A stretch of DNA of 60,000 nt from Owenia fusiformis (taxonomy: Eukaryota; Annelida; Polychaeta; Sabellida; Oweniidae), in the NCBI GenBank assembly GCA_903813345.2, contig CAIIXF020000011.1, positions 20,445,754-20,505,753 of the forward strand, read 5' to 3'. This document shows positions 11,159 to 23,741 of this stretch, piece after piece (within the stretch, counting starts at the first letter, position 1; the number at the start of each line of letters is the position of its first letter). The notes below the pieces were generated by a model that was not told where the DNA came from, searched no databases, and was given only the letters and a program-made list of their open reading frames with translations. The translations under genes and the position numbers were made by a program.

Positions 11159-12135
11159 CAGTATGTCTCAAAAAAAATGTTACACTTACAAAAAGTTCAA
11201 TATCTTTCATGATTTTGACTTTTCCCCTGAAACATACTTAGATACTAAAAGACCAGCCTTTCTCGAATAAATCCACACCATCAGATTCAAAATCCGTCCA
11301 TGATTGGCTGCACAGGACAGATTTTATAGACGCATGTGAAATCTGATTTGCGCCATGTTCTCAGTGGTTGGACATGTGGTGATCAATTTTTTTTGGTGTG
11401 AATGCTGTGGACAGTGATATCTTGATATGATCAATGATCCAGTTGTTCCTTTCCCGGATAGAAATACAACATTTCATTGTCAAAGGTTCAATTGTGTTAC
11501 GTATGATGGCAACAGGATGGTGCAAAGGCCTGTATTGTGGCAGATCATTTGCTAGAACTCTTTGGAAATCAGAAAGTAGCATTGAATTACCCAATTGATT
11601 GGCCCCCAGGGTCATCCCACTTTACACCCTTGATTTTTTGAAGGGCCTCTGAAAGTGCTTTACAGCATCACAAACTAATCTAAATGAACTTCTACAAAAA
11701 TAATTGATGGAATCAGTGTGATATTACAATGCATGTTCGCATAGGCAAGGGTATCTCAGATCCTAAGATTTGCTTTCACATTCAACATGTTGAGGGGACC
11801 ACACGTTTATTTGGATAGACCCAATGACCATATGTAAGACACATAGGAAAATTACAGAATGACTCAGTTAAAGGTCAAGCTTCTGCTCAGAAGAAAGTTA
11901 AATGTTCAAGAAACTGTTCCTCTTTTGTCATTTGGTCCATCCAATCACATAGAAGTTGGCGCAAGTCAGATTTTACTATGGGACACTAAAAGCTGTCATG
12001 TGGAGCCAATCAAGGACAGATTTTGAATCTGATGGTGTCAAATTATTGGGGAAAGATTTGTCTTTTGGTATCCAAAGTACATTTTAGGGAAAAGTCAAAA
12101 TTATGAAAGATATTGAACTTTTTTTAGACACTCTG
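11159..12135. mobile_element. Degenerate Tc1/mariner-type transposon with long inverted repeats
   Basis: TA duplications (11157-11158 and 12136-12137) flank ends of the form CAGTATGTCTCAAAAAAA and, as complement, CAGAGTGTCTAAAAAAA. The arms stay complementary for roughly 190 bp, sharing 'gttcaatatctttcat' and 'accatcagattcaaaatc'. Between them lies a broken piece of IS630/mariner-type transposase on the plus strand. At 977 bp this is an internally decayed copy. Confidence 0.82.
11507..11641 (+). pseudogene. Transposase fragment (IS630/mariner DDE domain), broken
   Basis: The plus strand reads WQQDGAKACIVADHLLELFG, then LNYPIDWPPGSSHFTPLIF, then a stop. This matches the conserved block of IS630/mariner-type transposases: QQDGA around the second catalytic aspartate, then a WPPxSPDLTP-type motif before the third. 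The second Asp is present. The third position is lost (the block reads SSHFTPLIF and terminates) and no longer open frame exists on either side. The fragment lies centrally in the 11159-12135 element, so it is that element's dead gene. Confidence 0.7.
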
Positions 12136-12529
12136 TACTGTTGTCCCAACAGTGGAGTGATATTTTGTTAACCAAAATAAATTTATTACCCCAGGAGGTA
12201 CTATTCAGTTACAAGGTTACATTATCCTAAGAATTAATGTCACTTTTACAAATGGCATCTGTATGAGAGGAGACATTTCTTTCCTGTTGATGAACAACTT
12301 CAAGTCTGATTTGCTGAGGAATTAGGATTTAAAGTGACAGTAATAGGACAGATACATTAACCTTAAGAAAAAGTTGATTTACAATTTTACCATTACTTGT
12401 CCCCATGCTCTCAAAAAGTTAAGTAATAAATTCTGTAAATTACGTTTGTTGAACAACTGTTTTAAGGAAGGTAACTAGGGGTATTTAAAGGTCCCATGTA
12501 AACTTTAAGTTACGTTGGTTTATATTATA

Positions 12530-13116
12530 CACCCTTGGTATACGCAGCTAACGAAAATTGACCGGTACGGGTCAAAAGCTGGACCGGTACGGGTAAACAG
12601 TTTTATTTGAATTTAAAATAGCCATAACTTGCTCAATATTGACTTCCTCGTGTCTAATTTGAAATATATGATGCCTCCCGATGCTTTTAAGTACCCCAAT
12701 TTTTTACAGATTTTTAAACGGACAAAAACTCTCTAAATGCGCATTTATGCTCTTTTCTCTCGAGAACGACTGTCTCATTTTCACGATAACTTTTATTTAG
12801 TACTTCTAACATATAAGATATATTTTTCCCCATCAAGGTATGATGTAAATGACATGCTATTTACATCTTGTGAGTTTCAATGACGCGCGTTTAATTTTAT
12901 AAAAAATGCCAAACTTTGTGACAAAGAATTTCATCAGCTATTGCCCCGAACCGGTCCGTCTTCTCGCTACAAGCAGATTGCCCCGAACCGGTCCGTCTTC
13001 TCGCTGCAAGAAGGATGAAATTCTTTGTCACAAAGTTTGGCATTTTTTATAAAATCAACCGGTCCAGCTTTTGACCCGTACCGGTCAATTTTCGTTAGCT
13101 GCGTATACCAAGGGTG
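12530..13116. mobile_element. 587-bp element with perfect 59-bp terminal inverted repeats
   Basis: The first 59 bp (starting cacccttggtatacgcagct and ending tggaccggt) are repeated exactly as the complement at the right end. The 5-bp sequence TTATA lies on both sides (12525-12529, 13117-13121) and is the likely target duplication. Inside is a second inverted repeat of about 42 bp (around 12896-12938 and 13012-13055, containing 'tgccaaactttgtgacaaag') enclosing a direct repeat 'ccccgaaccggtccgtcttc' present twice. ACCGGT occurs six times. There is no coding capacity. The superfamily is not obvious from a 5-bp duplication and CACCC ends. Confidence 0.85.
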
Positions 13117-13121
13117 TTATA

Positions 13122-15830
13122 GTCTTACCCAAATCAATCAAAATCGATGAAGAGAGGAGATTGAAAAATTGGTTTATTTATACAGTAACATCAGCAAGTA
13201 CACAATATAAATGCATATGAATTCTCGATTGTTGATATATCTTTAAGATATGAGCCTTAAAGTCTACTGGAATAGAAAAATAGAATTGAATAACATCAAT
13301 GACCAATCAATCTTCATTGTTATTGTTGTATTATGATCCCTGTGCTATAAGATAAATGTTTGAGTTATTAGTGAAAGGTTGTTGCTTCCTTTCATTTAAT
13401 CAATCACACTCAGATTTATGAATTATGATTCGTGATATCAACAATTCACTCAGACTTAGATTCCAAGCGTTATAGCGCAATGTACCTGTGTATTACTATT
13501 CTTCTGAGTTCTAGGTACATATCGAGCAGGAATATATAGTGTGTCTAGGGAGCGATCGGCAAGGTCTAGGACCAGGATGTATTCATCCCAGCCTTGCTCC
13601 TGTCCGCCAATATAATTAGTGCCAAATTATATCGAAGTACAGTAAATCATTTAATGTGAACGACTTGTTACTTTACTATAAGTCAGGAGGCAGAAATATG
13701 TCATTAAAAGCATACATTTCAATTGTTCTGTTTATTGTGACATCATTTATCAGATAAGAATCATGCTTAAATCATTGGCCGGGTCTGAATTGAGTAATAT
13801 CATCATTATTAATACTATTGTAATTGCCTTGTCACTATAGGCCTTCCTGACTGTCTGTATTGTTTTCAGTAATTCAAGATTATCAGGTACTAGGTTTTCC
13901 TTTTAGACAGAACTGATACGGAAATAGCATGCAGGTACTGGGGGTAGGGAATAACATGGACTAAGTGGCCTCTTGGGAATATGTTGGTCTTGATTGGGAA
14001 TAAAAGTGAAGGTCAATAATATTAATGCTTGTCAAATAATGTAATTTCATATAGGATGTAACAAATGGTATCTGTAACAAATGGCAGGTGGTGACATTTT
14101 GCATGTCAATGCCTTGTTATGACATTATCATAAGTGATGACATACTTTTACTGCTATTATTTTTTGGCTAATAGTCAGTAGTTAGCATCTGTAACAAATA
14201 ACAAATTGTTATAAGCAATTTTGTAATCATATGCAGGTAAATGGCATTTTGTCATATGAATGCCCTGTTTTTCTTTTAGAGGGAGAGTAAAGGGGACATG
14301 CCATTAAGAGGCCATTCTCTGCCTTAGTCATTTTTTTTTAAAAGTGTGAAAATAAAAAACCTCATGAAAAGTTCTTAAAATATTCTGAATAACAAGTTGA
14401 ATATATATATTTAATGATGGCACAAGCAAAAGTCTGAAAATTTACATGAAATGAGAGGTTTTGACAGATGCAAAAGATGGTAGATTTGTGATGAAGAAAT
14501 AGAAGTTTTTGCAGTAACAACACAATTACCTCGAAATTATCAGTTATGAGAGGCTGATGACTAAACTTGACATAATTTTCAATCTCAGATTAACAGTAGT
14601 ATCTAACTTAAGCTGGACAGCCACTCAAAATGTATATGGAGCCCATAAGATACATTTTTCTCAATCGAAGTCACTATTTCTGTTTTCAGCTTCAGAGGAG
14701 GTTCATGAACATGTTAAGTTTACCTAGATCACAAGCCTTACCACAAATATAAAGTATATAGGAATAGAGTTGATATGTGTTAGAACCTTAAACTTCCCAT
14801 TTCATTGGGGATGGAACTTGTGATTCATGTGTATTTCTAACTTCTTCACATGTGCATGGATCTAAAATTGTGGCAGCCATCTTGGATTTGTCATATATGA
14901 TGACATGGTTTTGGTTGTGCTGAATTTGTTTTAAAATAACATATCTTGTATACCTTCGATAAGTGAGATAGGCATTTGAAATTACATACATATAGTATAC
15001 TTGATATTTAATGCAGTAAACAGTAATACAATTCATTCTTACATAATAAGTGAGTCCAGACAAAAGGTTGTTATTGTGTTAGTTTAACTGGGCATAAATT
15101 ACACTGTTGGCCTTGGTTTTCTTAATTTGCTTGGATAAAATGTTGTTCTATTTATTCAGAAAAGGAGTATAGTTCAATATACAAGTTCACATTCATTCCA
15201 TCCTCTTGTAGAAATGAATTTCATATTATTTCATTTTAAATATAGAACACAAAAATATAATAAAAAACAAGTTTCTATTAATTGCAAAAGTTAGCTTCCA
15301 TGTCATGACTGCGTTTAGGTTCCACTTTTAGAGAAAAAAGATATTCCCTCTGGAAATATTGTATTGACCATTGCTATACACTCCATATTTAATCCTCCCT
15401 GTAAATAACATTGATGCACGGTATATATACTCATATATGACATCGAGGATCTGGGGTTTGGGTAATGTGAGACATGAGTTGCTACTTTTTGAATCTCATA
15501 TTCATTATTCTTTCTTTAAACCCTCATATTTATTAATATTTTTAGAGTGGTAATTCAATTATTCACCTATTTGTTATTCTTTATCCCATAGTTGAGCTCT
15601 GTTCCACTCTGTTAACATGAGGTAACATGAAAACATATTTATGATATTTTGCAAATGCAAGGAAAAAAGTGATATCTGTGGAATACGGAAAATATTTCAG
15701 AGATATCACCTTTTGCCTGGGATTTGAAAACTACCACCAATATGATGTGTTTTGTTACTTAGTGATTTCATGACATCACGGGGATGAATGAATGAATGGA
15801 TGTTGTTTTGATATGTTTTAAGTTTTATAG
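13122..15830. other. Intronic stretch, mostly featureless
   Basis: This holds one copy of the TGTAACAAATGGC repeat family (about 14060-14120) and AT-rich unique sequence. No exon or transposon ends were recognised. The open frames on either strand are short and uninformative. Confidence 0.4.
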
Positions 15831-15837
15831 GTGAACT

Positions 15838-15990
15838 ATGGGATAAATAGAACATCCTATGAATTTTCGTGATATCATGTTAATCCACTCATTGATATCA
15901 ATATCTGCGCTAATTCGCTATGCTAATTTGGTAAGATATTGATATCAATTCGGAGATAAATATGAAATCATTTAAAATCATATGATATCC
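15838..15990. repeat. Degenerate member of the 'atatccactcatggatat' palindrome family
   Basis: The layout 'acatcctatgaattttcgtg', 'aatccactcattgatatcaa', 'gcgctaattcgctatgct' and then complementary arms ending 'catatgatatcctat' matches the palindromes at 57533-57665 and 57964-58097. The arms here are only partly complementary, so this is an older copy. Confidence 0.65.
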
Positions 15991-16791
15991 TATACATATC
16001 CTTTACTGTGCCACAACTTTCTCATATTTTATATTTTGGCACAGGCCATCATTTCTTTTCCTTGAATTCATGCTTTTGTTCCTCGTTTTAAAAATGAGAG
16101 GAAATCTTTGATTTTCCTTGTATTTAAGTTGCTTAAATGTTGCCCTGTGATGTTGATAAAAGTTAGTAGTAATCCATTGCAGTCACAGTCGAAATGTACC
16201 CATTGCTAGCCTAGAACCTGCCAAAATAGCATTTGCATTTTGCCAATATTGCCTTATGTGCTTTTCCATGAAAATAGTTTTAATCGTATCTTTTCTTCAG
16301 TATTTCATATATTACATTTTAATATATCTAAATTGGTTTATATATACATATTATTTACTTAAACAACAATAAATAAAGAAATTTTTGTAAAAACACCAAA
16401 AACTGTATATGCTCTTTAAATGACTGTTGTGTGAACATCAAAGGTCAAAATTTGCTGAAATTGTATTTTTATGAAGCACCAATGATTTTTCTTCAATATG
16501 ATTTGCATTATTATGAGATATCTTTGGGGGCTAAAAAGGCCCCTTAATGACACCCGTTTTAATCATGTTTTACGAAGAATGATATTAAACCCCTAAGCAT
16601 GTTACAATGTAACCATGAGATCTAGTAATAACTATATTTACGATTGATGGAATACTGTACTTTTAGAAAGTTAATTAAAAATGAAAAACAGACTAAATAA
16701 AATCTGGGTGTTAACATGATTAATAAGAATTAAGAGTAATAAAGAAAGATAAGTCCTACACTTGCTAATAGAATATTTGGTTTGATTCCAG

Positions 16792-16882
16792 TCGGCAGAA
16801 CACTGGAGAAGACTTTGAGACAGAGTCCCTGGAATTCTTGAACAGAATTGGCATTACTGAGGCTGATGCTAAAATGGTGCAG
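16792..16882 (+). CDS. Host gene, third visible exon
   Basis: This 91-nt exon runs from acceptor ttgattccag to donor GTAATA. The leading T completes the codon AG|T, and 30 further codons follow with no stop. They include SRQNTGEDFETESLEFLNRI and GITEADAKMVQ. The acidic, amphipathic composition is typical of a conserved protein. The phase fits the exon 16.2 kb upstream and the exon 8.1 kb downstream. A small exon hidden in the 16-kb intron cannot be excluded, but it is not needed to keep the frame. Confidence 0.78.
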
Positions 16883-17396
16883 GTAATAACCTAAGTGAAT
16901 ATGGATAATATTCCCTATGATTAGTGATCAGTATTATCCACCTCTTTGAATATGCGTTTAAGCATAATTGTGCACATTGGAAAAATATGAAAATAGGTTC
17001 ACCAAAGAAGGTATCAGACCTGGAAATCATGTCTAAGTAGTATCTAATAATGTCTAAGTAGTATCATGAAACAACATTGCACAATCATAATTACTGGAAT
17101 CTTGTCTATATTGTAATCATATCATTTTACCACATAAGATTTCAATCAATCAGAACAATCAGTTTCAATCAGATGTCAATGAATAACCTCAAATAAAGCT
17201 AACTTCAAGGATAACTTCAAACTAACTTTTTATGGATTTCAATTGGTTTGGATAGTTGGGGTTTGTTTTCCTTATGACTGGTAGACACTTAAACATTTCC
17301 TTTTCTTGCTGTATTCTGTACAATTTTAGTCCTTTCCCTTCGGCACTTGTGCTTACATATTCAAGAATAGTGTTAATTATTGCTGTGCTTTGTAAT

Positions 17397-17490
17397 TTTT
17401 TTTTTATTCATAGAATTTATTTTACAAATACATAAAGTACATAAACATTATACACTTGTAGTGGCTTTGCTGAAGGCATTATCAGCCACT
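17397..17490 (-). mobile_element. 94-bp retro-inserted fragment with 11-bp target duplication
   Basis: TGCTTTGTAAT occurs at 17386-17396 and again at 17491-17501. The plus strand of the insert begins with a run of T, so the insert is a minus-strand sequence ending in poly(A), with aataaa shortly before the tail. The rest contains a small stem (gtggct...agccac). This is a 5'-truncated LINE or SINE tail; it does not match the 3' end of the LINE at 46031-48525. Confidence 0.75.
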
Positions 17491-18187
17491 TGCTTTGTAA
17501 TGCTCCATGTCTTTCTCATTTTGCTTACATATCTTACCCTTAAGTCATGACACTTCTAAATGTGACATACGTGATTCTACTCAACTTTGCAGACCTCAAG
17601 GTCACCTCTGAGGGATCAATGCAAGAAAACATCAACAGTTATTTGTTTAGTATATGCTTGAGTCAACACATGCGTGAAACAGGACATGAGTGGATAAGTC
17701 TACATCAAAGAAAAAGACATCATGCTTTCTTTATTTTTAGTACACTTTATGAAATAACAGGATGACTTGGTTGTTTTTTATTGGAATTGAATGCCGTAAA
17801 AGTTCAAGTGTATCTATTTTTCAACAATCAAATAATGTAATATTTCAACTTACAGCACTTCGTTTATTCTTAGTTATTAATATATAAGAATGATAACAAT
17901 AACAAGTTTTCTCTCGTAACATGAAATGGTTTCATTTTCGCATTAGGTGCTTAAGATTGTACAAGGTCTTTGGATTAGTCTCATTATTAAGAGAATCGAT
18001 AGATCAAAACTGATGAAAAAAACTATCCCTGTCGAAAGTAAGTCTCTTAAGACATCAGAAGTCATATGTGGGTGTTGAGAGAAGACATATACCTATAGAA
18101 TTATTTCATGTCCCGATAAAAGAACAAAGACTATGGAACAATACTAGAGGTATATACGACAAGCACATTCTTGATTAAGTCACTTCT

Positions 18188-19650
18188 CAGACTTGCCAAC
18201 CTCCCATTTTTTTACGGGAATCTCCCGTAAATTTTTTGTTTTTCCGTAAAAATACCAAACTCCCGTACCGTTTTCTCCCGTAAAAACTCCCGTACCGTAT
18301 TTCTACTAAAATCTCACATAATTTTTTTAAAAATATGGCCGTAAAATCTCCCGTATTTTTGCTGAAATCTCCTGTAAAATCTCCCATATTCTGGTATAAC
18401 TCCCGTATAATCTCCCCTATTCTTGGTATAACTCCCGTAATATCTCCCGTTTTCTGGTTTAACTCCCGTATTCTTGGTATAACTCCCGTAAAATCTCAGT
18501 TTTTTGCTGTCGAAATCTACCGTATTTAAAAGGAATTTGACAAATTTGTGACCTTGATTATTGCAGGCACGCTTCTTTCTTTTACTCCAAGAAGGATTGG
18601 CTCCCATGGTTCACTATAGATACTTTCATAAATAACTTAAAAGTACTTCATTCCCATGATTCAAATTGCTTTTCTGCGATCAGTTCGGTATAAGTTTGCA
18701 CACCAAATGTCCACAAACGGGGGCCAGTTCATATTCTGTCATACTTCTGTCGGGAGAATACATTTTGTTTTTATATGGCGCTAAACAAAATATTTCCGCA
18801 ATATAAGGCGCATTATTTGTAGGGACTGCTGTGAAATAATGAACGTAAGTGACATCTATCATTGATTATAAGTTCTAATTAATTTATTAACTGCGCATGC
18901 GTCATAATAATTTCAACCAATTAAATTGCTGGATTTAATACCGTAAAAACTCCCGTTTTTCAAAATCTACCGTAAAAACTCCAGTTTTTTCAGAAATCTA
19001 CCGTAAAAATCACGTTTTTTTTCAAAATCTACCGTAAGAACTCCCGTTTTTTCCGAAATCTACCGTAAAAACTCCTGTTCTTTCAAAATCTACCGTAAAA
19101 ACTCCTGTTTTTTCAAATTCTAGAGTAAAAACTCCTGTTTTTTCAGAAATCTACTGTAAAAACTCCCGTTTTTTTAGAAATCTACCGTAAAAACTCCAGT
19201 TTTTCAGAAATCTACCGTAAAAACTCCTGTTTTTTCAGAAATCTACAGTAAAAACTCCCGTTTTTTTTTAAAAATCTACCGCAGAAACTCCCGTTTTTTC
19301 AAAACCTACCGTAAAACTCCCGTTTTTTCAGAACCTACCGCAAAAACTCCCGTTTTTCTGAAATCTTCCTTAAAAAAGTCACGTTTTTAAAATTAAAAAT
19401 ACTTTTTTTAAAAAATCTCCCGGAAAAACTCCCATTGTTTCAAAATCTCCCGGAAAAAACTCCCTTTTTTTCAAAATTTACCGCAAAACCTCCCGTTTTT
19501 TTAAATCTCCCGTAAAAACTACCGTTTTTTTCAAAAATCCCCCGTAAAAACTCCCGCTTTTTAAAAAAACTACCAGATTTTGAAAAAAACTCCCGTAAAA
19601 GTACCACAATTTTTTTTAAATCTCCCGAAAATTTTAGGTTGGCAAGTCTG
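18188..19650. mobile_element. Element made of CTCCCGTAAAA-type repeats, with terminal inverted repeats
   Basis: The ends are an exact 15-bp inverted repeat (cagacttgccaacct). CTTCT lies on both sides (18183-18187, 19651-19655) as a probable 5-bp target duplication. The interior is two arrays of short units of about 26-30 bp alternating 'ctcccgtaaaaact' and 'ccgttttttcaaaatcta', separated by about 400 bp of non-repeat sequence (about 18540-18940). Peptides seen across the array (GDFTGDF-like repeats on the minus strand) follow from the repeat and carry no coding signal. Confidence 0.82.
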
Positions 19651-19655
19651 CTTCT

Positions 19656-20298
19656 GATAAATATAAAAGTATTGGCTTATTTGTGAAACATAGTGAAATC
19701 TGCAAGATATTAATTTTATTAATTTTTATAATAAACTTATCCAGCAATAAAAAATCTTGGTGATTAATATATTTTTATAATTCATTCAAATCTTCAAATT
19801 GACTCATAAAATATTCATGCTTGCGGGTGTGTATGACTAATGCCTCAGCCACATTTGCATTACGGTTAGGATATGGCATCTGTAGTTTCCTTAAATTGAG
19901 AAATACTAAGGCGATCGTGTATCATAACTTCTATGGCAGGTTGGCAACTGCAGGTTTTCTGATGTGTCCACAAATCCATGTGATTAACGTTGAATGTGAC
20001 TGATACTGTATGTGAACATGGTAATTCTAGGGTGGTCTTATAATTGCGAAAAATTGGCCCTAAGGATTTGAGAGTGCATGGCCACCCTTTCAAACGTGAT
20101 GGAGGCATATGTTTTATAGAAATGAGCCAAATCTTGCCAAAAAGAGATCAAACTCGTATTATGTATTGTGGGTCAGTAGTTGGTCAATACTTTCACCGAA
20201 GCATACATCATATTGTATCTAAGAAGGCAATATGGTGAAAACTGGCAAAAATGCTGTGGTATCCAAGAAATTAAGACAAGATTGTAACTTTTGACCAG
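19656..20298. other. Intronic stretch without recognised features
   Basis: Two overlapping open frames of 60-80 codons exist on opposite strands, but neither shows a motif, splice context or biased composition. I see no element ends. Confidence 0.35.
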
Positions 20299-20410
20299 GA
20301 ACCTTATACCAATAATCAGTGGGCAACATAAAATAGTGAAATCTTGGCACAACGACGAAAGGCCTGAGGCCCGAGGGTCAAGTTTTCACTATGTTGCTCT
20401 CTGAAATAAG
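20299..20410. repeat. Imperfect palindrome with GC-rich centre
   Basis: The arms 'aaccttataccaataatcag' and 'gcaacataaaatagtgaaat' are complementary to the right half (ttttcactatgttgc ... aaataaggtt). They surround an asymmetric centre rich in CGA/CCG (aaggcctgaggcccgagggt). This architecture is shared with the palindrome 140 bp downstream. Confidence 0.65.
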
Positions 20411-20551
20411 GTTAATACTATATCACCAGCTATATATTTTGGTAACTTAGTAAGTACAAACTTATTTTTTGCCCCAGAGTGGATAATGACCACTATGGCC
20501 CAGAACTATGACCCAGCACTAAGGCTTCACCTACTGTTCAAGTCAATATTG

Positions 20552-20689
20552 AACAAATATTTCACTCTATTGAGGTGAATACCTGTACATCTTTCACAAG
20601 TGATATTCCACGAAGCCCGAAGGGCAAGTGGAATATCACCTTGTGAAAGTGCTACAGGTATTCACCGAAAATAGAGTGAAATATTTGTT
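20552..20689. repeat. 138-bp near-perfect palindrome with 'cgaagcccgaagggc' centre
   Basis: The left arm (aacaaatatttcactctatt ... ttcacaagtgatattccac) is almost exactly complementary to the right arm ending gagtgaaatatttgtt. The centre at 20611-20630 is GC-rich. A hairpin with arms of about 60 bp would form. No coding potential and no clear target duplication are seen, so it is a foldback or MITE-like repeat. Confidence 0.85.
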
Positions 20690-21954
20690 TTATTATATCA
20701 CTGTCTAGCTAAACATCCCTAATATTATTAAGTCATAGGTTAACATTGAATACGAATCTACTCGGTTCGTCTGCCATTTTGACTTACACTGAACTAAATT
20801 ATTTACACTGAACGAAAACAAATTCTTTGAAAATTCCAGGGAGCGTGGGATATCGCTAGATATCTCACGGTTGTCTTATCTGATTAGCATTGCCATTGAA
20901 TATCGCCAGATATCCCACGACATGTGACCCGGTTTTGACCAATCATACTGTCGCTAGCTAGATAGTGATATAATAAAGTAAAATATAAGCCTTCAAGACA
21001 ACTTTCAAATTATGCTTATCATCCGATCTTGATTTACAAGATTCAGTTGCTCTATTGTTACCTTAATATTTCAAGTAGATATCTAATAGATCCCTGATAA
21101 TTAAGAGTTGCCTACTAAACAAGTCATTCTCTTTTTCATTAAGCTCAATCTATGGGGATGAATTCACCTGCCATATATCAACGTTTCACAAGTGTTCTTT
21201 GCTGTAGCTTGTCTTTGAAATATTAACGGATATTTATGAGATATTTATGTCATACTTTCTATGTAATGTCTAGCAGCAGCAAGACCTTTAGAAAGAAGTC
21301 TATTGTGTAATTCTGTAGAATTAAGTGAAATACTTGTGATATTATATGTATGTAATATTATATGTATGTGATATTCAAGACAAGAATGATATTTTCATCG
21401 GCAGTAATATTAAATTCATTATTTTACCAACACAAGTGGTGGCATATTGTATGGTTTCCAACTTTTTTTGTGAACAGTGCTTGGCATTTGGTGTTGGTGT
21501 TTGGCATTTGATTGTTGGTGTTTGGCATGGTGCTTGGACAAAATGCCAAGATCTTATGAGATCATATTCCGTTTTGGGCATGTTGGGTATTTACAAGGCA
21601 GTCATTGACTCTTACAATACCAATCATTGCATGTTTTATTAATTTTTATACTTGCATTTAATTAACTTTATTGAAACATTATTTTCCTTTATTTTTCCTT
21701 ACAGTACAAGGCATGTCACTCTTTATAATATACCATTATCATTTTCCTTCATTTTCCTTGTCTTACATGGCCTTTCTCTTTATCTTTGATTGAATTGTCA
21801 ACTCGACCTAACTAGAACTGGCGTGTGACAGGCTACCATAAATCACATCTTTAGTTAAGCCACATTACATTTACAAGGTCTAATCATCTCATCTATCACA
21901 ACTTGAATTTTATGTAAAGGCTTGTAGGACTACAGTAAAGCTTATTATGTCACC

Positions 21955-22125
21955 ATCAAAAGTGGTGGCATATTGTCATAGTTTATAACTTTTTGTGGAT
22001 GTTGCTTAGTGGTTGGTGTTTGGGCATTCAGTGGTTTGTGTTCAGCATGTGGCAGTTGGTGTTAGGTGTCTGTAAAAAATGGCAGGTGGTGACATTTTGC
22101 ATGTTACTGCCTTGTTATATTCCTT
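21955..22125 (+). repeat. TGTAACAAATGGC family, copy 3
   Basis: This fuller copy starts 'ttatgtcaccatcaaaagtg', passes through 'gtttataactttttgtggat' and ends 'aaatggcaggtggtgacatt'. A partial relative lies at about 21425-21530, and the first part is echoed at about 37885-37985. The copies are diverged and of unknown class. Confidence 0.55.
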
Positions 22126-22338
22126 ATCATTGTGTAAATAATTAAAATTATACTCAAGATCTCTGTGCAGTGAGAAAATCAATCATAAGCATGAAGATTG
22201 TGGCATTGGAATTTTTCTAGAGATATGTTTATCTTTGGTCTGGTGACTATATGAAAAGTCAAATCACCAGTGTAGCATTATCTTAATGTGGAGGTTTATA
22301 GGACCACAGAGGGATCATTTATTTCCTTTCATTCCTCA

Positions 22339-23099
22339 CAGGGTGACACAAAATGCATCGCTCTAATTTTGGAATAACTCACAAATATGATTGAAGCTCT
22401 ATGATAGCTTATTAAGTACAGGGTGGCAAATTATGTTGTGCCCCCAATCCCCAGCATAAACTAAGAGAGGTACAAATACATACTATGTACCATTGGAAAG
22501 AGCACTTAATTGTTGTTAAAGTGTTAAAAGATGAAGAAATAATTTGAGCAATTTGAGAAATTATATTTCTGTCTTGCCATGTTCTTGTGTAAATTATCCA
22601 AAACATTATAAAATTCAATATTCTGAATTTTGGTTTACTTTGGATAGCCTTTGCCATTTCTCTATTGCTTTGTAAGACTATAAATAATATATCCTATTCA
22701 CCCAATTTTATGGAATAGCGTTTTTAAAGTATGATGAATTGAATTGCTTATTTTGTAAACAGATTTCATAGATTTTATGTCACCATCACATTTGTTGCTA
22801 TAGTATTGCAAATTAAACTTTTTTCTGGACTGTGTTCGGCATTCAGTGTTTGTAACAATTTGCATTTGTCATTTTTTTAAATTTGCAGTGTCTGTAACAA
22901 TTTGCAACAACTTACAAGATGGTGACATTTTGTCATGTTAATGCCTTGTTAGTGATTTGGTTTAACAGTATGCCTAAATGAAAAAAGTAATATTTTGATA
23001 TATGTGTATGTTACAGTTTCATTGAACACTGTATCTACAGATTCCACCAAAATTGAGAGTTATTTATAAATTATAGGGTTGTATTTTTGTGTCACTCTG
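22339..23099. mobile_element. Mariner/Tc1-type miniature element with CAGGGTGACACAAAA ends
   Basis: The left end cagggtgacacaaaatgc and the complement of the right end (cagagtgacacaaaaatac) match at 14 of 15 positions. The right flank is TA; the left is CA, so one duplication has mutated. A second cagggtgg-type end at 22419, preceded by TA, suggests a nested or older partial element. A TGTAACAAATGGC family copy lies inside. No transposase is recognised. Confidence 0.6.
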
Positions 23100-23741
23100 T
23101 ATATCTTATAATGTTCGAAATAATAATTAATTAAAATCATCTCAGACTCCAAGGGGCCTAGAGAAAATCAATCACTAAGACTTCAAAAACATGATATTAA
23201 AACATTTTCAGACATAATGTGTTTATCTTTAGTCTAGTGTCTGTTCAGAAGACAAAGAACCAGGATTGCATAAGTCCAGAATATAGTATGATTACCTGTT
23301 GAAAAAATGGTCATTGTGCCTTGATTGTAGATGCTGAATGTAGTCAGGATTCACTTATCAATTATGTACAGAATTAAATTTGCACTCATCTTACATAATT
23401 ATTGGGAATTCTGGAGTCTGGCAGGTAGTTATTTGAAGAGATTTTATTGTTGAATAAAACCAGAACATGGGTGGTATCCAAGTATCAATTTTACATTATT
23501 CAATTTATTTACAATGAATGGTGAAGTTAGCGATGCCTGATATATCACATTTATTACACTCTATATTTGATTAAATCTCTCAGTGTCACTCTCTGTTTTG
23601 GATATAGAGAAGCCGTACATCCGTCCATCTGATCAGTTTGATTTTTAGGCTGATGCCTCGTGTGCAGAGGATTGACCTCTGCTCAAGAAGAAATTTGTAA
23701 GATGTTGGCTGAATTTAAAATGGCCATCATTTCTTGAAAAA

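Noticed and set aside
11361-11615. Minus-strand 84-codon frame in the decayed mariner-type element
   Set aside because: The conserved transposase block reads on the opposite (plus) strand, so this frame is its shadow.
18188-19650. Possible repeat-protein gene (GDFTGDF-type peptides on the minus strand, KSPVKSP-type on plus)
   Set aside because: Open frames exist on both strands only because the short DNA repeat lacks stops in some frames; frames break repeatedly along the array.
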